NCBI RefSeq assembly: GCF_009834225.1
Contig: NZ_CP047176.1
Span: 1,240,001 to 1,304,000, forward strand
From: Rathayibacter sp. VKM Ac-2759
GTDB lineage: Bacteria > Actinomycetota > Actinomycetes > Actinomycetales > Microbacteriaceae
Direction: 5' to 3'
Length of the DNA stretch: 64,000 bases
Part shown: positions 18,692 to 26,834 of the stretch, piece by piece
Position numbering within the stretch: position 1 is the stretch's first letter
Layout of the letters: each line of letters opens with the position of its first letter
Translations under genes and position numbers: made by a program
The notes under the pieces: model-generated
Databases searched by the model: none
The model's input: only the letters and a program-made list of their open reading frames with translations
Told to the model about the DNA's origin: nothing

Positions 18692-20092
18692 TTGCCCAAA
18701 ATCCTGATCGTCGGAGGCGGCTACGCCGGTTTCTACACCGCGTGGAAGCTCGAGAAGTACCTGCGCCCCAACGAGGCCGAGGTCACGATCGTCGACCCGC
18801 TTCCCTACATGGCGTACCTGCCCTTCCTCCCCGAGGTCGCGGCCGGCTCGATCGAGCCGCGCCACGCGATCGTGTCGCTCCGCCGCCACCTGAAGAAGAC
18901 CGCGATCCTCGCCGCCAAGGTCACCAAGATCGACCACGCGAGCAAGACCGCGACGATCACCCCGACGGTCGGCGAGCCCTACGACTTCGAGTACGACCAG
19001 ATCGTCGTCACCGCCGGCTCCGTGTCGCGCACCTTCCCGATCCCGGGCGTCGCCGACAACGCGATCGGCCTCAAGACGATCGAGGAGGCGACCGCCATCC
19101 GCGACCGCATCCTCACCAACTTCGACAAGGCGGCCACGCTGCCCGCCGGCCCGGAGCGCTCGCGCCTGCTGACCGTCACGGTCGTCGGCGGCGGCTTCGC
19201 CGGCATCGAGGTCTTCGCCGAGCTGCGCTCGTTCGCGAGCGCGCTGCTCAAGCGCTACCCCGAGATCGACTTCGAGGAGACGCAGTTCCACCTCGTCGAG
19301 GCGATGGGGCGCATCATGCCCGAGGTCGCGCTCGAGACGAGCCACTGGGTGCTGAAGAACCTCGACCAGCGCGGCGCGACCGTCCACCTCGACACGCAGC
19401 TGAAGTCCGCCGAGGGCGGCGTCATCGAGCTGTCGACCGGTCAGACCTTCGAGTCCGACCTGATCATCTGGACCGCCGGCGTCATGGCGAACCCGTCGAT
19501 CAAGAACTCCGACTTCCCGATCGAGGAGCGCGGCCGCCTGCGCGTGCGCGCCGACCTCCGCGTCGGCCACGACGACGTCCTCGTCGAGGGCGCCTGGGGC
19601 GCCGGCGACGCGACCGCGGTCCCCGACCTCACCGGCGGCGGAGTGGGCGGCTACTGCGTCCCCAACGCCCAGCACGCGGTCCGCCAGGGCAAGCTGATGG
19701 CGAAGAACATCGTCGCCGTGCTCCGTGGCGAGACCCCGAAGGACTACTTCCACAAGAACGCGGGAGCCGTCGCCGGTCTCGGCATCGGCGTGGGCGTCTT
19801 CCAGTCCGGCAAGATCGCGATCAAGGGCTTCCCGGCCTGGGTCATGCACCGCGGCTACCACGGCCTCGCGATGCCCTCGTGGGAGCGCAAGCTCCGCGTC
19901 GTGGGCGGCTGGGCGGCCAACCTGGTGCTCGACCGCGACATCGCCTCGATCGAGGCCCGCGAGAACCCGCGCGGCTCCTTCGAGACCTACGCGTCGCGCC
20001 CCCGCCCGGCGGCCCCCGCCGCGGCTCCGGCCGGAACCCCCGGCCCCGCCGGCGCTCCCGTCCCCGTGGGCGGCGAGCCGGCCAAGTCCTGA
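18692..20092 (+). CDS. Type II NADH dehydrogenase (NAD(P)/FAD-dependent oxidoreductase)
   Basis: A 466-residue single-subunit flavoprotein that oxidises NADH and passes electrons to quinone without pumping protons. It has the FAD motif ILIVGGGYAGFYTAWKLE, the NADH motif VTVVGGGFAGIEVFAEL, and FAD-binding GAGDATAVPDL followed by GGYCVPNAQHAVRQG. The C-terminal 60 residues, with a short hydrophobic stretch and a Pro/Ala-rich tail, are expected to touch the membrane. TTG at 18692 is the start, with GGAGAG upstream; TTG is rare, but the FAD motif begins only four residues later. The 146-base upstream gap holds a possible TAAGCT -10 box (18590-18595). Confidence 0.9.
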   Translation: MPKILIVGGGYAGFYTAWKLEKYLRPNEAEVTIVDPLPYMAYLPFLPEVAAGSIEPRHAIVSLRRHLKKTAILAAKVTKIDHASKTATITPTVGEPYDFEYDQIVVTAGSVSRTFPIPGVADNAIGLKTIEEATAIRDRILTNFDKAATLPAGPERSRLLTVTVVGGGFAGIEVFAELRSFASALLKRYPEIDFEETQFHLVEAMGRIMPEVALETSHWVLKNLDQRGATVHLDTQLKSAEGGVIELSTGQTFESDLIIWTAGVMANPSIKNSDFPIEERGRLRVRADLRVGHDDVLVEGAWGAGDATAVPDLTGGGVGGYCVPNAQHAVRQGKLMAKNIVAVLRGETPKDYFHKNAGAVAGLGIGVGVFQSGKIAIKGFPAWVMHRGYHGLAMPSWERKLRVVGGWAANLVLDRDIASIEARENPRGSFETYASRPRPAAPAAAPAGTPGPAGAPVPVGGEPAKS

Positions 20093-20135
20093 CGTCCCCG
20101 GCGGGCGGCGCGAGCGATCGCGCCTCCCGCCGGCC

Positions 20136-20208
20136 GCCCCCATAGCCCAACGGCAGAGGCAGACGACTTAAAATCGTTTCAGTCTGGGTTCGAGTCCCAG
20201 TGGGGGCA
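20136..20208 (+). tRNA. tRNA with anticodon UAA (nominally Leu), short variable loop
   Basis: A 73-base cloverleaf. Acceptor GCCCCCA (20136-20142) pairs with TGGGGGC (20201-20207); the D arm has GCC/GGC; anticodon stem GACGA/TCGTT closes the loop CTTAAAA (anticodon TAA, reading UUA); the T arm is CTGGG-TTCGAGT-CCCAG. The discriminator is A73 and no CCA is encoded. The variable region is only five bases (TCAGT), unlike normal bacterial tRNA-Leu, which are class II with a long extra arm. It lies 43 bases after the NADH dehydrogenase gene. Confidence 0.85.
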
Positions 20209-20400
20209 CTCCTCTTCACCGCGCGGAGCACGACCCGCCGGCGACGCTGCGTGCCGTGCGCTGCCGGTATCGCTCGCGACCGGCCTCGGCCGCGCTGAGG
20301 CGGCGCCGGTGACCAGCGAGAGCGGCCGGAGCCGGCCCGTCACAGGTGTTCGCGGGGGTCGGCGAGGACTCGCTCGGCCCGTCGACGAGAGCCGGCGCTG

Positions 20401-20601
20401 CTAGGCGGCCCGGGCGTGCGCGCTCTTCTCGAGCGGCACCGCCTCGACGAGGACCGCCCCGTCGAGCAGTGCCGCCTCGAGCACGCCGGTGAGCTCGCCC
20501 GGAGCGCATTCGGCGCACAGCACGACGAGGTCGTCGGCGTCACCCGCTCCGGAGCGGTCGAGGACGAGGGCATCGGTTCCGCAGCTTCCGCATTCGATCA
20601 T
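20401..20601 (-). CDS. Small zinc-ribbon-like hypothetical protein
   Basis: A 66-residue acidic protein with two CxxC pairs, Cys4/Cys7 (ECGSCG) and Cys29/Cys32 (LCAECAPGE), spaced as in a zinc ribbon. The rest has no recognisable domain. The ATG at 20601 has no strong Shine-Dalgarno sequence. The flanking regions (20209-20400 and 20602-20884) hold no convincing gene; a TAGAGT box at 20717-20722 could be the -10 for the following gene. The CxxC pairs and correct strand bias support a real gene. Confidence 0.55.
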   Translation of the reverse strand: MIECGSCGTDALVLDRSGAGDADDLVVLCAECAPGELTGVLEAALLDGAVLVEAVPLEKSAHARAA

Positions 20602-20884
20602 GCGGGTACCGTACGTCCGACCTCCGACATCGGCGGGAGGGGGCTCGGCGGGTCGGTCGGCGGTTACCGTCCGGTCTCGGACCCGTCAATCCCCACTCCC
20701 GCCCGCCCGCCTCCCTTAGAGTCGTGACCAGGCGGTTCTCGCGCCCGTTCGGAGCGCCTGCGCTGCCGCTGCGGGGGCTCGAGCCGCCCGGATCACCGAG
20801 GGACGCGCTCGTCGAGCACGACCCTCCTCTCGTGCCCGCGGGCACCGTCACGCACCGCCCGGCGACGGGCGGCAGGAGGCCTCC

Positions 20885-21223
20885 ATGGGGAAGCTGCTCT
20901 ACGGCGCCTCGGGCGTCGAGATCGAGTTCGACGACCGAACGCTCACGCACGTGCAGATCGTGATCGCCAACAAGCTCCGGCGGCGCGAGAGCTTCTTCTT
21001 CTCGTGGCGCGACGACCCGGCAGTGGGCGACGGCCGCTCCAGCATCTGGCTGGACCCGACGGTCCCGCTCTACTTCAAGTACTTCGGCGGGCGGGTGCCC
21101 TCGATCAACCGCACCTGGATCGACCTGCTCACGGTCTCGGCGAACTCCTCGGGCGGGCTCCAGCTCGTCCAGGAGCCCGACGCCGCCCCGACTCCGCCGC
21201 CGAAGGGCGAGCAGGGCGCCTGA
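20885..21223 (+). CDS. DUF7882 family small protein
   Basis: A 112-residue protein starting MGKLLYGASGVEIEFDDRTLTHVQ, followed by KLRRRESFFFSW and SSIWLDPTVPLYFKY. This is a family widespread in Microbacteriaceae, often mislabelled as part of an ATP-dependent DNA ligase; its function is unknown. The Shine-Dalgarno sequence GGAGG sits right upstream. The C-terminal tail is Pro-rich and probably disordered. No membrane segments or catalytic motifs are visible. Confidence 0.88.
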   Translation: MGKLLYGASGVEIEFDDRTLTHVQIVIANKLRRRESFFFSWRDDPAVGDGRSSIWLDPTVPLYFKYFGGRVPSINRTWIDLLTVSANSSGGLQLVQEPDAAPTPPPKGEQGA

Positions 21224-21280
21224 CGCGCCCGGGCCCGCCCGTCCTGCACCGCCCGTCCCCTCACCCCCGGAAGAGCGATC

Positions 21281-22072
21281 ATGAAGCGCGAAGTCTCGGC
21301 CCACCTCACCCTCGACGTCGCGCGGCCCGCGATGCTCGTCTTCTCCATCGCCGTCGCGTCGGCGTACGGCGCCCGGGAGACGCTGACGACGACCCTCGAC
21401 GGGCGCCCCGTCGCGCCGCGCGAAGTCCTCGATCAGCACGGCACACGGCTGCACGTCCTCGAGGCGGAGCGCGGGAGTCTCGTCGTCGACTACAGCGCGA
21501 GCATCGATGGGCGGCTCGGCCCGCTCGGCGGCGAGGAGGTCGACCGGCTGCGCTACCTCCGGCCGAGCCGCTATGCCGAGTCGGACATCCTCTCGGCCAC
21601 GGCCCGAGCCGAGTTCTCCGGCCTCTCGGGCCAGGACCTGCTGGGCGCCGTCAGCTCGTGGGTCGGCACCCGGCTCGCCTACGTGCCCGGCTCGAGCCTG
21701 CCGACCGACGGAGCGGAGCGCACCCTCCTCGCCCGCCGCGGGGTCTGCCGCGACTTCGCGCACCTCGTCGTCGCGCTCCTGCGCGCCCTCGACGTCCCCG
21801 CGCGGCTCGTCGCCGTCTACGCCCCCGGGCTCTCGCCGATGGACTTCCACGCCGTCGCCGAGGCGTGGGTCGACGGCGAGTGGCACGTGGTCGACGCGAC
21901 CACCCTCGCCCCGCGGCCGAGCCTCGTGCGGATCGCGACAGGGCGGGACGCGGCCGACACCGCCTTCCTCAGCGTCTACGACGGCATCGCGACGCTGGGG
22001 GAGTTCGTGGTCAGCGCCGTCGCCGACGTCCTGCCCGACGACGACGTGCGCGAACTCGTCACGATCGGCTGA
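21281..22072 (+). CDS. Transglutaminase-like (papain-fold) protein
   Basis: A 263-residue protein with an N-terminal beta-rich domain (about 1-125) and a transglutaminase core. The catalytic triad is visible as Cys in RRGVCRDFAHL (Cys151), His in SPMDFHAVAEAWV (His188) and Asp in HVVDATTLAP (Asp204). No signal peptide is present. Such proteins act as amidases, transglutaminases or proteases on unknown substrates. It ends nine bases from the stop of the converging membrane-protein gene. Confidence 0.85.
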   Translation: MKREVSAHLTLDVARPAMLVFSIAVASAYGARETLTTTLDGRPVAPREVLDQHGTRLHVLEAERGSLVVDYSASIDGRLGPLGGEEVDRLRYLRPSRYAESDILSATARAEFSGLSGQDLLGAVSSWVGTRLAYVPGSSLPTDGAERTLLARRGVCRDFAHLVVALLRALDVPARLVAVYAPGLSPMDFHAVAEAWVDGEWHVVDATTLAPRPSLVRIATGRDAADTAFLSVYDGIATLGEFVVSAVADVLPDDDVRELVTIG

Positions 22073-22081
22073 GCCGGCCCG

Positions 22082-24232
22082 CTACTCCGGATCGACGAAG
22101 CGGCGCCACGCCCAGATCGACGTGCACACGGCGCCGAACGCGACGACCACGAGCACCGCGGGTCCCGCGCCTCCGTCGGTCGACCACGCCGTGATGGTCG
22201 GGGTGAGCAGGAGGAAGAGGACGGTCGTCGACAGCAGCGTCAGCCCGAGCCAGAGCGCGGGCGACCAGCGCAGGATGCTCTGACCGGCCGGTCGGCCGAC
22301 GGGGAAGAGCAGGACGACGCTCGAGCCCACGGCGAGCAGCGTGGTCGCGCTGAGCACCTCCGCGGCGAGCACGGCGGCGAAGGTCCCGTCGGGCGGTACG
22401 AGGGCGGAGACGCCCCACGCGAGCCCGCCGAGGCCGAGCAGCGCCACGACACGAGCGGTCGCGAGCTTCGCCCGGTCGACGGCCGTCGCGCCCTCGGGGA
22501 GGAGCAGCCCGACCACGACGCCGAAGAGGAACGCGGGGTCGAGTCCGGCGAAGCGCGACAGCAGCGCGGCGCCCGCGACGAGGAGGAGTGCCCGCGGTGC
22601 CACGACGATCCGCACGTCGGGGAGGCCGAGGCGGCGGCCGAGGAGCGCCGGCACTCCGGCCGCCACGGCGTTCACGAGCGCGACGGCGACGATCACCGCG
22701 ATCAGGAGCCGCAGGTACGCGGGCTGCCCGTCGACGCGTCCCGAGAGCAGCACGAGGCCGGCGGCGCAGCCGATCATCCCGACCACCATCGCCCGCGGCG
22801 ACGGAGCGGGGCCCTCCGGTCGGTCGTCGAACTCGACCCGGGCGCGGTTGCGACCCGTGAGCTGCCAGGTGCGCGGGGCCCGCGGTGCGCGACCCGCGAC
22901 GGCCAGGCGGGCCGGAACGATCACGAGCGCCAGGGAGACCAGGGCCAGGACGAGCGAGCGCACCCAGTCGGCCATCGTCCCGATCGGAGTGCCGGAGGAG
23001 AGCGCGGTGGTCATGCCGGTCGCGGCGCTCCAGCCGCCGGGTGCCGAACCGCCGTCCGCGGGCCCGGGCGCCGCGGGGGGCGCGTCGGTCGGCGCGGCTC
23101 CGGGCGCCGGGGCGGCGGTCGCCCCGGGAGTCGACGTGCTCTGCGGCGCCGGTGAGGTCTGGCCGGGTCGAGCCGGAGTCGACGTCGCCGAGGGGCGCGG
23201 AGAGGTCGCGCCGGGAGTCGGGGACGCGGAGCCGGGGGTGCCGGACGGAGTCGCTCCCGGGCCGGCCGCGGTCGCGCTGGGCGTCGGCGCCGTGGCGGAG
23301 GGGGTGGGGCTGGTCGCGGCGGTGAAGGTGACGTCGATCCAGGGGCTCGGCGAGCTGTAGTTGCCGGCGGCGTCGCCGGCGATCGCCGAGACGCGGTGCG
23401 CGCCCGCCGTGATCGTGCCGCCCGTGCAGGTCCAGACGCCGCCGGTGACCGCGGCGTCGCAGGTGTTGACGCGGTCGACGTAGACGTAGGCGCGCGTGCC
23501 GTCGACCCCGGTGCCGGCGTACACCGCGCCGGTGAGGGGGAGGGCGGCACCCGCTCCCGGGGAGGTGACGTCCGGGGCGTCGGGCTCGACGGTGTCGACC
23601 ACGAGCGTCACCGCCGCGCTCGGGGGTGACACGGCGCTTCCCGCGAAGGAGGCGGTCTGCGTCGCGGTGACGCGGTGGCTCCCGGCCGCGGGGGTCGGTG
23701 CGAGCTGGCAGAACCAGCGACCGGCCGAGTCGGCGGTGGCCAGGCAGGAGGCGCCGCCGTCGGAGGTCGCGGCGACGCTCGCGCCCGGGTAGGCGGTCCC
23801 GCTGACCGATCCCGCGGACGTGGCCGACCCGTCGACCGACTCGATCACGGGCGGGCCGAGGACGGCGATCCCGATGCTCGTCGAGGTGGTGCCGCCCGCG
23901 GCGAGCAGCTCGACGGCCGTCAGGGCGAAGCGGCCGTCCGCGAGCGTGAGCGCGCACGACCAGGTGTCGTCCGCCGCCACGGTCGTGATGCAGACCGGGT
24001 CGCCGCCGCCCTGAGTGCTGATCTGGATCTGATCGCCGGCCGTCCCGGTGCCGGTCATGGTCACCGAGCCGCTCGAGAGCACGGTGTTCGAGGCGGGCGC
24101 GGTGATCGTCAGCGGGGCCGCCGCCTGGGCGGCCGGGGCGAGCAGGCCGGCCGCGGCTCCGAGCGTCGCGAGGACGAGGGCGAGGAGGGCCCCGCGCCTC
24201 CGCGGCCCGCGGGATCGGCGGAGCGGAGCCAT
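22082..24232 (-). CDS. Secreted Ig-like repeat protein with Pro/Thr linker and multi-pass membrane domain
   Basis: A 716-residue protein. The N-terminus (RRSRGPRRRGALLALVLATL to AAQAAA) is a Sec signal peptide. Residues about 40-300 contain three Ig-like/adhesin-type repeats (Bacterial Ig: 'ITAPASNTVL', 'GTAYPGASV', 'VTSPGAGAALPLTG'), each ending in a Cys-containing 'W.C' strand. Residues about 300-400 are a Pro/Ser/Thr linker. Residues about 400-716 contain roughly nine membrane helices. A function cannot be named. The fusion suggests that the repeats sit outside the cell on a membrane anchor. ATG 24232 is the only start that opens a good signal peptide. Confidence 0.8.
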   Translation of the reverse strand: MAPLRRSRGPRRRGALLALVLATLGAAAGLLAPAAQAAAPLTITAPASNTVLSSGSVTMTGTGTAGDQIQISTQGGGDPVCITTVAADDTWSCALTLADGRFALTAVELLAAGGTTSTSIGIAVLGPPVIESVDGSATSAGSVSGTAYPGASVAATSDGGASCLATADSAGRWFCQLAPTPAAGSHRVTATQTASFAGSAVSPPSAAVTLVVDTVEPDAPDVTSPGAGAALPLTGAVYAGTGVDGTRAYVYVDRVNTCDAAVTGGVWTCTGGTITAGAHRVSAIAGDAAGNYSSPSPWIDVTFTAATSPTPSATAPTPSATAAGPGATPSGTPGSASPTPGATSPRPSATSTPARPGQTSPAPQSTSTPGATAAPAPGAAPTDAPPAAPGPADGGSAPGGWSAATGMTTALSSGTPIGTMADWVRSLVLALVSLALVIVPARLAVAGRAPRAPRTWQLTGRNRARVEFDDRPEGPAPSPRAMVVGMIGCAAGLVLLSGRVDGQPAYLRLLIAVIVAVALVNAVAAGVPALLGRRLGLPDVRIVVAPRALLLVAGAALLSRFAGLDPAFLFGVVVGLLLPEGATAVDRAKLATARVVALLGLGGLAWGVSALVPPDGTFAAVLAAEVLSATTLLAVGSSVVLLFPVGRPAGQSILRWSPALWLGLTLLSTTVLFLLLTPTITAWSTDGGAGPAVLVVVAFGAVCTSIWAWRRFVDPE

Positions 24233-24400
24233 CGGGACGCCCGATGAACCCCCCGGCCCTGCCACGTCGACGCTCGCTATCACGTTGCGTCCATTGCACG
24301 GGGGCACGCGGGCAGTGTCAAGCGCGCCGCACCGTCGTTGCACGATGTACACCGACGGAGGGACGGGGCTCCTCCGCGGGGAGGAGCGGTGGTCGGCGCG

Positions 24401-24413
24401 GGAGAGCGCTTCC
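24401..24413. promoter_or_regulatory. Possible LacI-type operator before the GH1-like gene
   Basis: GGAGAGCGCTTCC contains the AGCGCT core, with outer G/C symmetry, that is common in LacI-family operators of sugar genes. It lies 40 bases before the start of the GH1-fold gene and overlaps the region where a -35 box would be; an AT-rich TATACC follows at 24421-24426. The rest of the 220-base divergent gap (24233-24452) shows nothing else. Confidence 0.3.
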
Positions 24414-24452
24414 GCGACAATATACCCATCCCATCGAGGCTCGGAGGAAGAG

Positions 24453-25895
24453 ATGCGCGAGGACGAGGCACGCGGGCGCGATCGGCGGCAGCTGCGCGCC
24501 GAGGCCGTGCGCTTCGAGGATCCGCGCGAGCTCGCACGCCTGCTGCCGGCGGGCCTGCGCATCGGACTCGCGCAGAGCGCCTTCCAGACCGAGGGCTCGC
24601 TCGAGGCCGGCGGCCGCGGTCGCTCGGTGTGGGACGACTTCGCCCTGCGCCGCGGGACGATCGCCGAGGAGGCGACGCCCGAGATCGCGACCGACTTCCT
24701 CCTCCGCTGGCGCGAGGACCTGGCCCTGCTGGTCGACCTCGGGATCGACGAGCTGCGGCTCTCCATCGCGTGGACGCGCCTCCAGCCCGAGGGCCGCGGC
24801 CCGATCGACCGCGCCGGCCTCGGCTTCTACGACCGGGTGCTCGACGCGCTCGCGGAGGCGGGGATCCGGGTCGCCCTGACCCTGCACCACCGCGACACGC
24901 CCTCGGCGCTCAGCGGCGGCTGGATGAACCGCGACACGGCGTTCCGCTTCGGCGACGTGGCCTTCGAGATCGGCTCCCGCCTCGGCGACCGGGTGGCCGA
25001 CTGGATCACGCTCGACCAGCCGTCGACCGTGATGCTCGAGGGCTACGCCCTCACGCGGCAGGCCCCGGCCGCCGGGCGGCTGTTCAACGCCCTTCCCGCA
25101 CTGCACCACCAGCTCCTCGGCCACGGGGTCGCCGTCGAGGCGCTCCGGGCCGCCGAGGTCCCGGGGCGCATCGGCCTCGTCGACGCTCTGGCCCCCGTCG
25201 AGCCGGCGACGGAGTCCGAGCAGGACGGCGCCTGGGCGGCGCTGGCCGACGTCCTCCGCAACCGGCTCGTGGCGGACGCCGTGCTCACGGGCGCGTACCC
25301 GGAGGGGCCGGGGGAGCTGCCCGCGTTCCTCGAGGCGCTGCAGCGCGTCGATCCTCGCGACCTGGAGCGGATCAGCGCGCCGCTCGACTTCTACGCCGTG
25401 GCGCCGCTCGCCCCGCTGCGCATCGCCGCCGGACGCGACCCCTCCGCTCCCGTCGGGGTGGGCGCGCCGCCGACCCTGCCCTTCCACGAGCGGCCGTGGC
25501 CGGAGCTCGACCGGACGGGCGACGGCACGCCCGTCGCACCGTGGGGGCCGGTGACCGTGCTGCGCGCGCTGGTCGAGCGCTACGGCGACACCCTTCCTCC
25601 ACTGGTCGTCACCGCGCTCGGAGCGAGCTGGCCCGACAGCGTCGACCGCCAGGGCGCCATCGCCGACACCGAGCGCATCCGCTGGCTCGGCGCGCACTTG
25701 GCGGCGCTCGCCGAGGCCGTGCACGAGGGGCTGCCGCTCGAGGCGGTGCAGCTGTGGACCCTGGTCGACGCCTTCGAGTGGCAGCACGGGTACACCCGCC
25801 CGCACGGGCTCGTCGCGCTCGACCGCCACGGCGCCGATCGCGTCCCGAAGGCGTCCTTCGACTGGCTGCGACGGGTGCTCGACGCCCGCTCCTGA
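24453..25895 (+). CDS. Glycoside hydrolase family 1-fold protein lacking both catalytic glutamates
   Basis: A 480-residue GH1-type barrel (beta-glucosidase fold). Preserved family elements are SAFQTEGS (residues 42-49), VWDDF, the LRLSIAWTRLQPEGRGPID block, LHHRDTPSAL and DAFEWQHGY near residue 440. The acid/base motif TLNEP is TLDQP (186-190, Gln189 for Glu) and the nucleophile motif ITENG is VTALG (386-390, Ala388 for Glu). Without both residues hydrolysis by the retaining mechanism should fail, so a non-catalytic sugar-binding or regulatory role is inferred. ATG 24453 follows GGAGGAAGAG. Confidence 0.85.
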   Translation: MREDEARGRDRRQLRAEAVRFEDPRELARLLPAGLRIGLAQSAFQTEGSLEAGGRGRSVWDDFALRRGTIAEEATPEIATDFLLRWREDLALLVDLGIDELRLSIAWTRLQPEGRGPIDRAGLGFYDRVLDALAEAGIRVALTLHHRDTPSALSGGWMNRDTAFRFGDVAFEIGSRLGDRVADWITLDQPSTVMLEGYALTRQAPAAGRLFNALPALHHQLLGHGVAVEALRAAEVPGRIGLVDALAPVEPATESEQDGAWAALADVLRNRLVADAVLTGAYPEGPGELPAFLEALQRVDPRDLERISAPLDFYAVAPLAPLRIAAGRDPSAPVGVGAPPTLPFHERPWPELDRTGDGTPVAPWGPVTVLRALVERYGDTLPPLVVTALGASWPDSVDRQGAIADTERIRWLGAHLAALAEAVHEGLPLEAVQLWTLVDAFEWQHGYTRPHGLVALDRHGADRVPKASFDWLRRVLDARS

Positions 25896-25920
25896 GAGCG
25901 CGGCGTGCGAGACTGCCGCG

Positions 25921-26244
25921 ATGCAGAGCCTCCTCGCCCTCGCCTCGATCCTCCACGCCGAGCCGGTCGCCGTCCTCGCGGCGCTCGCCGAGGTCGTCGG
26001 CAGAGACGGAGGCGGTGCCTGGGCGAGCGCCGACGACGGGCTCGAGCGCCGGCTGCCGATCGCGGGCCTCGAGCAGTGGCGCGTGCTCCCCGACGAGGAG
26101 GGGACGCGGGTCGAGTTCGAGGTCGTCGCGTCGACCGCGTCGTCCGCCCTCGCCGGGGTCCTGGCGCGGAGGCGCCTCCGCGAGGCCCCCGAGCGGTTCC
26201 GCTCGGTCGTGACCGCCGTGGCCGACCGCGTCGAGGAGCGCTGA
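25921..26244 (+). CDS. Hypothetical 107-residue protein
   Basis: A short, mostly helical, acidic/Ala-rich protein with no recognised domain, cysteine or membrane segment. It starts at ATG 25921, where GAGACT at 25909-25914 lies six bases upstream, resembling the leaderless arrangement seen at the siderophore genes. It lies 25 bases after the GH1-like gene on the same strand. The role is unknown, and it could be a small family confined to Microbacteriaceae. Confidence 0.55.
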   Translation: MQSLLALASILHAEPVAVLAALAEVVGRDGGGAWASADDGLERRLPIAGLEQWRVLPDEEGTRVEFEVVASTASSALAGVLARRRLREAPERFRSVVTAVADRVEER

Positions 26245-26352
26245 CCGGCCCCCGTCCGGGGAATGCCTGAGCAGTTCTCGCTGTTGTCTACCGATGACGG
26301 GTCGGGGCTTCGGAGCTCCGTCCACAGGACCGCTCGGAGGAGCACGAGGCAT

Positions 26353-26778
26353 ATGGCAGGAACAGGAATCGGCAAGGCACGGGGAGCACGCGGCGGCGAC
26401 GAGGAGATCGTCTACCGTCGTCACGCGAACGGACGCGGCATGGTCGCGCCCGGCTCGCGAGTGGCGGCGACGGCGTACGTCGAGACGGGCGCCTACGTGG
26501 AGCCCGGCGCGAACGTCGGCGAGCGCGCGTGGATCGGCGCCGGCAGCTGGATCGACCGCGACGCGATGATCGGGCACAGCGCCTTCATCGGCGCGAACGT
26601 CCACGTCGGGCCCGAGGCGATCGTGGGCCCCGGTGCGCGGATCGGCAGCTACTCGAGGATCGGCGGCTCCGCGGTCGTCGCGACCGGAGCGCGGGTCGAC
26701 CGCGACACGTTCGTGGCGCCCGGCAGCCGTTTCGGCCTCGACGAGAGCGCGCGAGAGGCCGGCAGCCGCGCGGCGTGA
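26353..26778 (+). CDS. Left-handed beta-helix (hexapeptide-repeat) protein
   Basis: A 141-residue protein with a short N-terminal tail, then about six imperfect hexapeptide turns (VAPGSRV, AYVETGAYVEPGANV, AWIGAGSWIDRDAMIG, AFIGANVHVGPEAIV, ARIGSYSRIGGSAVV). This is the left-handed beta-helix of acyltransferases and gamma-carbonic anhydrases. No catalytic His triad of carbonic anhydrases or acetyl-CoA loop is visible, so it may be structural. ATG 26353 is chosen because GGAGGAG lies ten bases upstream; a longer in-frame N-terminus is less likely. Confidence 0.7.
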   Translation: MAGTGIGKARGARGGDEEIVYRRHANGRGMVAPGSRVAATAYVETGAYVEPGANVGERAWIGAGSWIDRDAMIGHSAFIGANVHVGPEAIVGPGARIGSYSRIGGSAVVATGARVDRDTFVAPGSRFGLDESAREAGSRAA

Positions 26779-26785
26779 CCCCCTC

Positions 26786-26832
26786 GACGACCCTGTTCCG
26801 CAGGCTGCCAGCAGCCGCGGAATAGGGTCGTC
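26786..26832 (+). terminator. Strong 21-bp hairpin ending two bases before the amidase start codon
   Basis: The arms 26786-26801 and 26817-26832 pair over 16 bases with a single G-U pair, and an inner GGCTG/CAGCC stem closes on a four-base loop with one bulged A, giving about 21 pairs. There is no U tract. The right arm covers the TAGGGT (26823-26828) that could be a -10 box with a leaderless start at 26835, and the AGGG that could be a ribosome-binding site. It may therefore terminate the upstream gene, gate amidase translation or bind a regulator. Confidence 0.55.
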
Positions 26833-26834
26833 CC

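Noticed and set aside
22341..23360. Plus-strand frame of 339 codons in the Ig-like gene region
   Set aside because: Antisense to a gene with signal peptide, repeats and membrane helices; its own translation is low-complexity Arg/Pro/Ala.
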